Below are positions 36,521-44,382 of a stretch of DNA of 64,000 bases, piece by piece; the first letter of the stretch is position 1, and every line of letters begins with the position of its first letter. Source of the stretch: JACDAE01 sp963744875 (lineage in GTDB: Bacteria > Chloroflexota > Ktedonobacteria > Ktedonobacterales > Ktedonobacteraceae); contig CAVUVQ010000006.1 of assembly GCA_963744875.1 (NCBI GenBank), positions 310,001-374,000 of the forward strand. Direction: 5' to 3'. A program made the translations under genes and the position numbers. The notes under the pieces are model-generated. The model was not told where the DNA came from. It saw nothing but the letters and a program-made list of their open reading frames with translations, and did no database searches.

Positions 36521-37191
36521 ATGGGGTTTACGTGGCAGGGGAATCCACCAGAGCAGCTTCTCACAGAACATTTTGCCATTGAGACAGGCTTTCATCCTGG
36601 TCAGCGTGAGATTATTGAACTGCTTGTACAGGGAAAACGCGTGCTCGCCATACAGCGCACAGGGTGGGGAAAATCGTTATGTTATCAAATGGCGAGTCTT
36701 TATTTTCCTCATCTGACTATTGTCTTCTCACCATTAAAGGCGTTGATGCGTGATCAATGTCAGCGCTGTAACACCAGGTATTCCATTCCAGCGGCAATCA
36801 TCAGTTCCGATTTTAGTGAAGAAGAGAATAAAGTAACTCTAGAGCGGACTGTCATGGGACAACTGAAATTGCTTTTTATTGCACCTGAACGCTTAAGTAA
36901 TGTCCTCTGGCAAAGCTATGGATCACAAATGCGTATCGGCTTGCTTGTCATTGATGAAGCCCACTGTCCTATGCTGTTCAGAGACAATGCTATATGGGGT
37001 ATCTGACCACATATTTGGGAGATCAACCAGGGTATGTGTGTGGAACGTGCATTTATTGCCAGCCGAAAAACTTTCCAGTAATTATACCAACGCAAAGAAT
37101 ACAGGAAGCAGTGGACCGTTTTCTTGATCAAGAATGGCTTCCTTCCATCGAAAAGCGCGGTACTGTAAATATGCATTCTGACTATCAATAA
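36521..37191 (+). pseudogene. recQ: recQ helicase relic with internal deletion
   Basis: The first part (36521-37006) is a good RecQ N-terminus: 'FHPGQREIIELL', the P-loop region 'AIQRTGWGKSLCYQ', 'VFSPLKALMRDQ', 'FIAPERLSN' and 'LLVIDEAHC'. After that box the frame degenerates within 15 residues. The next open piece (about 36994-37191) already belongs to the C-terminal zinc-binding region ('YLGDQPGYVCGTCIYC'). Motifs III-VI are therefore lost in one deletion of very roughly 1 kb. GGAGGACGGT precedes the ATG. The remnant keeps its place 10 bases before the DprA-like gene. Confidence 0.82.
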
Positions 37192-37201
37192 GGAGCAAAC
37201 A

Positions 37202-38209
37202 ATGCTTGAGGATTTGCAGGAACAGGCTTGCTGGCTATTATTAGTATTTGAGAGTAGCTTATCTACACGCATAGTGAATGATATTCTGGTGCTATGGTGT
37301 AAACAACTTGGTCGCACTCTACAAGATTTCTTTGCCGCAGATGCCCAGGAATGGAGCGCTACCTGTCATTTAAAGCCCGCTATCATCCAGAAACTGGCGC
37401 TGGCAAAGCAAAAACTTGTCGCGCAATCCACCCTTGTTGAGCAACTTCAACATGAACATATTCATCTAATCACTGTACTGGATGCTGCTTATCCCTCTCT
37501 CTTGAAATCTGCTCTTGGTCGTAGTCATATTCCCCCTGTCCTGTTCTTTATGGGGGATTTAGAACTCCTTGTGCGACAGAGCATTGCTATCATCGGTTCG
37601 CGTAATGCCAGCGAGTCTTCCCTGGCTTTTACCAGAACGGTTGCTCAATATCTTTCTCAACAGGATGCGAATGTCATTAGTGGCAATGCGCGTGGCGTTG
37701 ATCGAGCAGCTTTTGAGGGCGCAATCGGTATAGATAATGGTCACACAACGCTTGTCTTGGCGCATGGTATCCATAAGCTAAGTAAAACGCAGATGCGTGA
37801 TCTACAGCCGCTTATTGAAGCCGGGAATGTCTTACTCTTGAGCCAGTTTCATCCCGATGCACAGTGGGTTGTCAGTCGTGCTATGGAACGCAACAATGTT
37901 GTGACTGGCCTGGCGCAGGTCGTTATTGTAGCTGAGTCTGATAGCAAAGGTGGAACCTGGGAAGGAGCTAATGGTGCGTTAAAGCAAGGGCGACGTGTGT
38001 ATGCACGTCACAGTGATGACGCAAAATTGCTACCTGGCAATAAATTGCTATTGGAAAAAGGAGCATATCCTCTATCCTGGCCTACTGAGACTATTGCTGA
38101 TATGCTTGCTCCCGTCCTGCATGAGAGTAGCCAGGTACGTGAGAAACAACATGCCGCGCTCCCAACGCCAGATCAGCTTTCTTTATTAGCCGTTTCTAAG
38201 CAGGAATAA
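37202..38209 (+). CDS. DprA/Smf-like protein (Rossmann fold)
   Basis: A 335-residue protein. The Rossmann domain (about 105-280) has the DprA hallmarks: 'YPSLLKSALGRSHIPPVLFF', 'IAIIGSRNASESS', 'VISGNARGVDRAAFEGA' and 'VIVAESDSKGGTWEGANGAL'. The N-terminal 90 residues are helical. The family binds single-stranded DNA or nucleotide-like ligands. Besides competence, divergent DprA-like proteins occur beside RecQ-like helicases in possible defence operons. AAGGAG lies seven bases before the ATG. The preceding recQ relic and the following XPB-like helicase are in the same direction with tiny gaps, so the three were one operon. Confidence 0.85.
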   Translation: MLEDLQEQACWLLLVFESSLSTRIVNDILVLWCKQLGRTLQDFFAADAQEWSATCHLKPAIIQKLALAKQKLVAQSTLVEQLQHEHIHLITVLDAAYPSLLKSALGRSHIPPVLFFMGDLELLVRQSIAIIGSRNASESSLAFTRTVAQYLSQQDANVISGNARGVDRAAFEGAIGIDNGHTTLVLAHGIHKLSKTQMRDLQPLIEAGNVLLLSQFHPDAQWVVSRAMERNNVVTGLAQVVIVAESDSKGGTWEGANGALKQGRRVYARHSDDAKLLPGNKLLLEKGAYPLSWPTETIADMLAPVLHESSQVREKQHAALPTPDQLSLLAVSKQE

Positions 38210-38211
38210 AT

Positions 38212-39624
38212 ATGTCTATCACAACCCTTGACCTGCGCGGTCGCGATCTCATCATTATACCAACTGAACAGGAAGTGCACCTGCCATTGCCCGAACTTCT
38301 GACCACTCTGTTCGGCACATATCTTCCTGCCACTATCCTCACCAGCTTTGTACAGGATAAACGGCATCATTTCTTGCGTACATTGCCCATGCACTTTAGC
38401 CACATCAAACAGGCGCTACAGCGGCAGCAGACTCCTTTCACCATCGCCTTTGAGGAACGGCCAGCTTTAGAGCATCCAACACAACTGGCAATGGAGCCAC
38501 GTCCCTACCAGGAAGAGGCGCTTACAAACTGGCTGGCCGCTGGTAGTACCGGCGTGGTCGTACTGCCTACGGGCGCTGGAAAAACCTTTGTCGCAGCTAT
38601 GGCTATTCACGAAACGGGCTTGAAGACGCTGGCGGTGGTGCCGACGATCGATCTGCTGCAACAGTGGCGTGGCGCACTTGCCGCGGCTCTTGCGCTCCCC
38701 GTGGATGAGATTGGTATCTTCGGCGGGGGTGAAAAAGATTTACAGCCAATCACGATCATTACTTATGACTCGGCGGCCCTCTATCCACGCGAACTACGCC
38801 ACTTCGGCCTGCTGATCTTTGATGAGTGTCATCATTTGCCTGCACCAACCTATCGCCTGATCGCCGAAAGCGCCTTTACACCATTGCGCCTGGGCCTGAG
38901 CGCGACACCCGAACGCAGCGATATGGCTCACATGGATCTCGACGAACTGATCGGCCCCGAAGTCTATCGGCGCTCTCCATCTGAATTAACGGCGGGTCGT
39001 TTCCTGGCTCAATACGAGGAAAAACGCATCGATGTTGCCCTTTCCAATGAAGATGAGGCGCGTTATAATGAGCAACGTCGCATCTTCCGCTCGTTCCTCC
39101 AGCGCCGTCATATCATATTGCGTAGCCCAGAGGATTTCCAGCAAAAGCTTATCTATATGAGCGCACGTGATCCAGAGGCTCGTGCCGCGATGCTGGCATG
39201 GCGCGAGGCGCGTAATATTTCCATGAACGCGCCTGCCAAATATACTGAGATTGAAACGCTACTGCGCCTCCATGCCACCGATCAGGTAATTCTCTTCTCG
39301 GAGTACAATGCGGTAGTTGAGGAGATCAGCCGTCGCTTCTGCATACCGAACATCACCTATAAAACGCCTGCCGAGGAGCGCCGCACCATCCTGGATCGCT
39401 TTCGTTCCGGTCAATATACCAAGCTGGCTACCGGACGCGTTCTCAATGAAGGCGTCGATGTGCCGGATTGCCGCGTTGCGATTATCGTAAGCGGCAATAG
39501 CACGAAACGTGAATATATTCAACGTCTGGGCCGTATCCTGCGTCCCAAAGAAGGACAGGCCCAGCTCTACGAATTGATTACAAGTGGGACAACTGAAGAG
39601 GAGATCTCCAGACGCAGGCGCTAA
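38212..39624 (+). CDS. XPB-like superfamily 2 DNA helicase
   Basis: A 470-residue helicase of the short bacterial/archaeal XPB type. An N-terminal region (about 1-90) is followed by 'RPYQEEAL', motif I 'LPTGAGKTFVA', 'VPTIDLLQQW', 'FDECHHLPA' (DECH) and 'GLSATPERSD'. The second RecA domain has 'VILFSEYNAVVEE', 'GRVLNEGVDVPDCRVAI' and 'IQRLGRILRPK'. XPB opens DNA around lesions in nucleotide excision repair; archaeal and some bacterial XPBs work with the nuclease Bax1, found here at 55388. It starts two bases after the DprA-like gene. Confidence 0.9.
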   Translation: MSITTLDLRGRDLIIIPTEQEVHLPLPELLTTLFGTYLPATILTSFVQDKRHHFLRTLPMHFSHIKQALQRQQTPFTIAFEERPALEHPTQLAMEPRPYQEEALTNWLAAGSTGVVVLPTGAGKTFVAAMAIHETGLKTLAVVPTIDLLQQWRGALAAALALPVDEIGIFGGGEKDLQPITIITYDSAALYPRELRHFGLLIFDECHHLPAPTYRLIAESAFTPLRLGLSATPERSDMAHMDLDELIGPEVYRRSPSELTAGRFLAQYEEKRIDVALSNEDEARYNEQRRIFRSFLQRRHIILRSPEDFQQKLIYMSARDPEARAAMLAWREARNISMNAPAKYTEIETLLRLHATDQVILFSEYNAVVEEISRRFCIPNITYKTPAEERRTILDRFRSGQYTKLATGRVLNEGVDVPDCRVAIIVSGNSTKREYIQRLGRILRPKEGQAQLYELITSGTTEEEISRRRR

Positions 39625-39639
39625 AAACTTGCGCCTTGT

Positions 39640-40488
39640 TTACGCGGCCAGCGTGGGTGTGGCGACGAACCATTTGCCACCAGCCCCTTGCCCTGTGACC
39701 TCGCCAGCAGACGCATCCTTAACAAATGTGTACAGCAGATGCCCATTGTATTCCACCTGATTGCCATTTGCATTGTTGAATGTAGTCAATGTTCCGCTAA
39801 GAGGTGCATCAACGAGAGGTGTTCCTGAACCTTTAGCGAGCAGTGGAGGCCATGCCTGAGCACACTCACCAGAACAGGCCAGCTTTTTAGGGGCATCAGG
39901 CGTGTAGTAGTACAACGTTGAACCCTGTGCATCCGTGAGAATCGTCTCCGTTTTGCCAGCCACGTTTGCTTTGGCCGTTCTGATCACATAGGAAGATAGG
40001 TCGGGCGTGGCGACATACCATACTTTTCCTACGCCCTGCCCTGTAACCTGACCGGGGGCGCTATCTTTGATGAATGTGTATAGCAAATATCCGCTATACT
40101 CCACCTGATTACCATTTGTATCCTTGAGTACGCTGAGCGTGCCCGGAAGAGAAGTCGTACTGGTAGGTGTGCTTGCGTCAGTGGAGAGCACGGGCGGCCA
40201 TGCTTTAGCGCACTCGCCAGTGCAGGCTAGCTTCGTTGGAGAGTCAGGCGTGAAGTAGTACAGCGTCATGCCGTGCGCATCGGTGAGAATTGTCTCCGTT
40301 TTACCCTCTACCGTCGCCTGCGCTGTTTGAATAGTCGCAGGAACAGGGGTAGCTGTAGGAGCCGCTGGAGCCGCCGTGGGTGTACTCTGAGTTGACCCAG
40401 TACTGGATGTACCACCACATGCACTAACGATAAGCATAAGAATCATTCCCGTGACTACAAAGAAAGTCCTTTTAAATGATGTTGACAT
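39640..40488 (-). CDS. Lipoprotein with two 'Y-X4-D' secreted repeats (Lipoprotein_15-like)
   Basis: A 282-residue lipoprotein. The signal ends in lipobox 'LIVSAC', followed by a Thr/Pro/Ala linker, then two copies of about 105 residues. Each holds 'LTDA.G.TLYY.TPD.P.KLAC' with 'GECA.AWPP', then 'GNQVEY.G.LLYTF.KD..PG.VTGQG' and a final 'W.VATP'. The two copies are a tandem duplication. This secreted-repeat family is widespread on cell surfaces and has no settled function. The ATG at 40488 follows AGGAGG by six bases; the longer frame from 40530 lacks such support. Confidence 0.85.
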   Translation of the reverse strand: MSTSFKRTFFVVTGMILMLIVSACGGTSSTGSTQSTPTAAPAAPTATPVPATIQTAQATVEGKTETILTDAHGMTLYYFTPDSPTKLACTGECAKAWPPVLSTDASTPTSTTSLPGTLSVLKDTNGNQVEYSGYLLYTFIKDSAPGQVTGQGVGKVWYVATPDLSSYVIRTAKANVAGKTETILTDAQGSTLYYYTPDAPKKLACSGECAQAWPPLLAKGSGTPLVDAPLSGTLTTFNNANGNQVEYNGHLLYTFVKDASAGEVTGQGAGGKWFVATPTLAA

Positions 40489-40932
40489 AGGTATCCTCCT
40501 GAAGTATGAATAGTTGCAGTTTTCCTCCACCTTGATCCTGGCTTGAAGGTGTTACTTTTGATGATAGAAGATCTACCTCAATGGAAGTTCAATAGCAGGT
40601 AACAATTCGATAAATGAAACTGATATCCTGGTGTGATTTTTATTTACCTGATTGTTATTAATTATTGAACTGGCGTTGAGGTAGACCTGCTATCATCAAA
40701 AGTAATATTCGGCAAAGACTTCATCTATCACACTGAGGTGTCACCTGGCGTGTGCCGCTATGTGATAGATGGGCTAGTGTAAGTACAATATAAGAGAAGC
40801 AGAGAGATGGGGTGTGATACAATTCCTAAAGATAAATCTCTTCAGCTCTTATGGTATGCAAGTTCGTTTGCTAATGAGTTGGTACTTTTGTCGGATGATT
40901 TTAAGGGAAAATCTTAATAACGGAGGAACAAC
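40489..40932. repeat. Gene-free stretch with two inverted-repeat structures
   Basis: 40552-40594 and 40663-40705 are 43-base inverted copies with five mismatches (TTACTTTTGATGATAG outermost), enclosing about 70 bases: a small MITE-like element. Shortly after, CATCTATCACA (40722-40732) and TGTGATAGATG (40761-40771) form a perfect 11-base inverted pair with a 28-base loop containing GTGTCACCTGGCG. The remaining bases lead to the response-regulator gene; its own promoter is not clear. Confidence 0.72.
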
Positions 40933-41601
40933 GTGGCAACTCGCATTCTATTAGTAGACGATGATTTGCAGATTTTGCCCTTACTACAGCGTGGCCTGGC
41001 CTTCGAGGGCTTCGAGGTGTACACGGCTACAGATGGTGAGTCTGGTCTGGCGGCTGCAAAACAATATCAGCCCCATCTCGTGCTGTTGGATATTGCTATG
41101 CCCGGACCTAACGGGTTTGAAGTATGCCGCCGCTTGCGTTTGCAAGAGGACATTGCGATTATCATGCTTACAGCTCGCGATGAGGTCATGGACAAGGTGA
41201 ATGCACTCAACCTGGGAGCCGATGATTACGTCCCCAAACCATTTGCCTTTGACGAACTGCTGGCTCGTATCCGTGCAGTGCTCCGACGCCACAAAGTAGG
41301 CGGAGAGCCCCTGGTCTACGCTGATCTGGAACTTAACCAGGCAACCAGAGAAGTACGAAGAGGGTCGCAGTCGATAGAACTTACAACGCAGGAATATAAC
41401 CTTCTATTGTTCTTTATGCGCCATCCCAGGCAGGTATTAGGTCGAGAGCAGATTCTGGAACATGTCTGGGGATACAATGCGGAAGTCGATACTCATGTGT
41501 TAGAAGTTTACATCAATCATCTGCGTCAGAAACTTGAAGCGCAGGGCGGAACGCGCTTACTTCAGACGATCCGGGGCTATGGCTATGCTTTAAGGGAGTA
41601 A
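40933..41601 (+). CDS. OmpR/PhoB-family response regulator (MprA-like)
   Basis: A 222-residue regulator. The receiver is at about 3-118: 'ILLVDDD', phospho-acceptor Asp in 'LVLLDIAMPGPNG', 'IMLTARDE', 'KPFAFDELLARI'. The winged helix (about 130-220) has 'ELTTQEYNLLLFF', 'VLGREQILEHVWGY' and 'RLLQTIRGYGYAL'. It starts with GTG preceded by GGAGGAACAAC. The kinase gene begins four bases after the stop, forming a standard two-component operon. Confidence 0.93.
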   Translation: MATRILLVDDDLQILPLLQRGLAFEGFEVYTATDGESGLAAAKQYQPHLVLLDIAMPGPNGFEVCRRLRLQEDIAIIMLTARDEVMDKVNALNLGADDYVPKPFAFDELLARIRAVLRRHKVGGEPLVYADLELNQATREVRRGSQSIELTTQEYNLLLFFMRHPRQVLGREQILEHVWGYNAEVDTHVLEVYINHLRQKLEAQGGTRLLQTIRGYGYALRE

Positions 41602-41605
41602 GCTT

Positions 41606-42989
41606 ATGTATATCCGCACGCGTCTGACCTTATGGTTTCTGTTGATCCTGACCCTGTTGCTGGTGGCGTTTAGCTTAACTATCTATCAACTCACCAATAA
41701 TCAATTGCTAACATGGGTTAATGAGGATGTACATCAGCAAGCAACCACTTTGAAAGATCGTATCCACTTATGTCCAGGTACGACCAGACTTTGTGTGCCC
41801 CACATTGATGTTTTCCGCACGCCGGATGTCTATGTACAGGTGCGAAGTCCGAATGGTACTGTGCTCGCCAGTTCGAGCAATCTTGAGCAACATATGCTGC
41901 CCATCTTGTCTGGCACCACTGTCAGGAGGTCAGGTGAAAGTGGTATCGGTAGATAAATTGCTACTTTTCGTGTACTGCTTGCCAATAATGATCAACAATC
42001 ATTTGCAGGGATATGTTCTTGCCGCCCATGCTCCCCAGACTATCTACTACGCACTATTTCAGTTGAAAAACATCCTCATTCCAGGTGGTATTGAGGCTTT
42101 TGTGTTGGTGGGCATTGTGATCTGGCTGCTGATCTGGTGGACGATGCGTCCTCTTGAGTCTCTAGCTATTACGGCTGCTGAGATTGCTGCAACGAAAGAC
42201 CATTCCCGTCGTCTATTTCCTCGTCGCCGTAACGATGAAATTGGACGGTTGGCCTATACCATCAATGGAATGCTGCATGCGCTCGAAGAGGCATATCAAG
42301 AAGTGCAAAAAGTGAATGATCTGCAAAGCCACTTTCTGATCGACGTTTCGCACGAACTGCGCACGCCCTTAACCATCATGCTTTCCTCTCTCGACCTAAT
42401 CAGGAAGATGGGTGCAACGGACCCTGAGTTCCGCGCCAGTTCTTTAGAAAGTATCCGCGTGGAGACCGAACGTATGGCGCGTATGGTGACGCAATTGCTC
42501 ATCCTTGCACGTTCTGATGCCAACGTTACAGCGGCCTATGAACCCATCCTTGTAAGAGATGTGCTGGCAGACCTCTGTAGCCAGCGTCATCCAACCGATA
42601 ATGAAGCCGCACTGGAATGCCATGATCTGGAGATGCTGGAAGGAGTTCTTGTCTGGGGAAATCTCGATTACTTAAAGCAGCTTTTTCTGATTCTGCTAGA
42701 TAATGCTTTCAAATATACTCCTCATGACGGCAAGGTAACAATGTGTGGAGGCTTGAGTGAAGGAACGGTTACCGTCATCATTGTAGATACAGGGATCGGC
42801 ATTCCACCGGATGACTTGCCCAGGATTTTTGAACGCTTCCACCGGGCCGAAAATGCTCACTTTCGCTCGGGTGCGGGCCTCGGTCTCGCCATTGCACGGC
42901 GTATTACCGAGCAACATAAAGGGAGTATTGAGGTCAAGAGCGAATTGGGCAACGGCAGCCGCTTTATTGTTACGTTGCCATGTATGTGA
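41606..42989 (+). CDS. Sensor histidine kinase (MprB-like), split by a +1 frameshift
   Basis: The N-terminal part (41606-41956) has a membrane helix ('LWFLLILTLLLVAFSLTIY') and an extracellular region. The rest is in the +1 frame to 42989. It has a second helix ('GGIEAFVLVGIVIWLLIWW'), HAMP, the H box 'FLIDVSHELRTPLTIML', the N box 'LILLDNAFKYTPHDG', 'VDTGIGIPPDDLPRIFERFH' and 'GAGLGLAI'. The frames join near 41935 in AGGAGGTCAGGTG, where the protein logically runs from 'SGTTVR' to 'VKVVSVDKLLLF'. One extra base explains the break. All catalytic motifs are intact, so a sequence error or a recent mutation is likely. It pairs with the OmpR-type regulator upstream. Confidence 0.85.
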
Positions 42990-43064
42990 GGCGAGCTGGA
43001 TTGGTGTGGGAAGCCACATGCTCTTGATATGCCACATTTTGCTGACATAATGTGCTCAGACTTC

Positions 43065-43093
43065 TTGACGGTGAGCCAGACAGTATGTATAGT
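43065..43093 (+). promoter_or_regulatory. Consensus promoter of the small membrane protein gene
   Basis: TTGACG, 17 bases, TATAGT. Transcription should start near 43100, only about nine bases before ATG 43109. Confidence 0.65.
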
Positions 43094-43108
43094 TGCTATC
43101 ACGAATAT

Positions 43109-43381
43109 ATGAGCGAAAGAGAGACGTTTACTGTGCCTATTATTTTTGAAAGTCGTCTGGGAAATAGCGAATCTGACAAGAAGCTGAGAAAGATCTATCG
43201 ACTTCACAATAGCCTCTGGACTCTTTATTATAGTATTTTCTTTGCTGCTCTGGGTTTTGGCATAGCTATCTCTGTGGGTGTAAATAGCAATCCTATCATT
43301 GGCATCATCATCGCTATTGCCACTGTTGGGCTGCTTGTTTTGTTTGTCAAGAGGCAGGCACCACGCAGGAAGCACAGATAG
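43109..43381 (+). CDS. Small membrane protein, 90 residues
   Basis: Not recognised. A polar N-terminus of about 40 residues is followed by two adjacent membrane helices ('LYYSIFFAALGFGIAI' and 'IIGIIIAIATVGLLVLFV') and a basic tail 'KRQAPRRKHR'. The frame is open from 43052, but the promoter at 43065-43093 rules out the earlier starts. ATG 43109 gives a nearly leaderless message without a ribosome binding site. Confidence 0.6.
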   Translation: MSERETFTVPIIFESRLGNSESDKKLRKIYRLHNSLWTLYYSIFFAALGFGIAISVGVNSNPIIGIIIAIATVGLLVLFVKRQAPRRKHR

Positions 43382-43434
43382 TGTGAGAGAATACGGTATG
43401 CTGTGTTGACTATCATCAGGAGGATCTTCCCCTT

Positions 43435-44382
43435 ATGGATCTATCTACCAATAATGTGATCTATCGGAAAATCGATCTTGAGCGTGATCTTGCCCCGCTT
43501 CAAACTCTCCTTAAGGTGATCAGAGAGGCAAACCATGATGATGAGGAAGTCAGCGGGGCCGAACTGCGGGAGGACTTGACCTGGGCAGGGCTAGATCCGG
43601 CGGCTACGAACTGGGTAGTGGTAGAGCCAGGTAGCGGCTCGCTCATTGGTTGGGGTCGCATCCAGAAAGCATCCACTGATGAGAACGCAGATCTGGATAT
43701 CCAGGTTCATCCTGCATACAGACGCCAGGGTCTTGGCAGTCGACTTCTCACGCTCATGCTGGAGTTAGCACGCGAGTTTTCGGCGCAGGCAGTACGCAGC
43801 TATGTCGATGTTCGGGATCAGGGTGCGAAACTCTTTGTCAGGCAATATGGCTTCGAGCCCGTTTCTACCTACACGTCTATGCAGGTCTCGGCCTTGCACA
43901 CCTTTCCTGAGCCGGAACTGCCAGAGGGTTTTGCTGTACGGAGTTACGAGCAGATACAGCGCCTTGATCTCCTTCACAGGGCTCTGAACCGTAGCTACGA
44001 GGGACTCTGGGGTCATCTGCGGGTCAGCCTGGAAGAAATCGCAGCCTCTCTGCCTTTCTTTAACCAGGAAGGGACCTTTCTCCTCTTCGCACCAGATGGA
44101 GCGGTAGCTGGAATTGTGCGTGCCCAGATGAGCAAAACACTCACTGAGAAGCGCCGGGTGCCTATGGGCCATATTGATGCGCCAGGAGTCGTTCCTGAAT
44201 ATCGTGATACGAGCTTGTATCTGCCGCTACTGCTGACAGCGCTACATTGGTTGCAGCCCCAGGGACCTGTTGCGATCGAGTTCGAAGCATGGGGTGAAAC
44301 ACCGGAAACGCTGACGCTCTATCGGGATCTGGGATTTACAGTCCTCAAGGAAGAGATCTCGTATCGGCTTGAAGTTCAGTGA
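43435..44382 (+). CDS. GNAT-family N-acetyltransferase with two tandem GNAT domains
   Basis: A 315-residue protein of the mycothiol-synthase-like double-GNAT shape. The N-terminal domain (about 5-150) has the acetyl-CoA loop 'VHPAYRRQGLGSRLL' and 'KLFVRQYGFEPV'. The C-terminal domain (about 165-315) keeps the fold ('GVVPEYRDTSLYLPLLL', 'TLYRDLGFTV') but lacks the glycine-rich Q/R-x-x-G-x-G/A loop, so it probably does not bind acetyl-CoA. CAGGAGG lies 11 bases before the ATG. Its 3' end overlaps the convergent glpD by 38 bases. The substrate is unknown. Confidence 0.85.
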   Translation: MDLSTNNVIYRKIDLERDLAPLQTLLKVIREANHDDEEVSGAELREDLTWAGLDPAATNWVVVEPGSGSLIGWGRIQKASTDENADLDIQVHPAYRRQGLGSRLLTLMLELAREFSAQAVRSYVDVRDQGAKLFVRQYGFEPVSTYTSMQVSALHTFPEPELPEGFAVRSYEQIQRLDLLHRALNRSYEGLWGHLRVSLEEIAASLPFFNQEGTFLLFAPDGAVAGIVRAQMSKTLTEKRRVPMGHIDAPGVVPEYRDTSLYLPLLLTALHWLQPQGPVAIEFEAWGETPETLTLYRDLGFTVLKEEISYRLEVQ

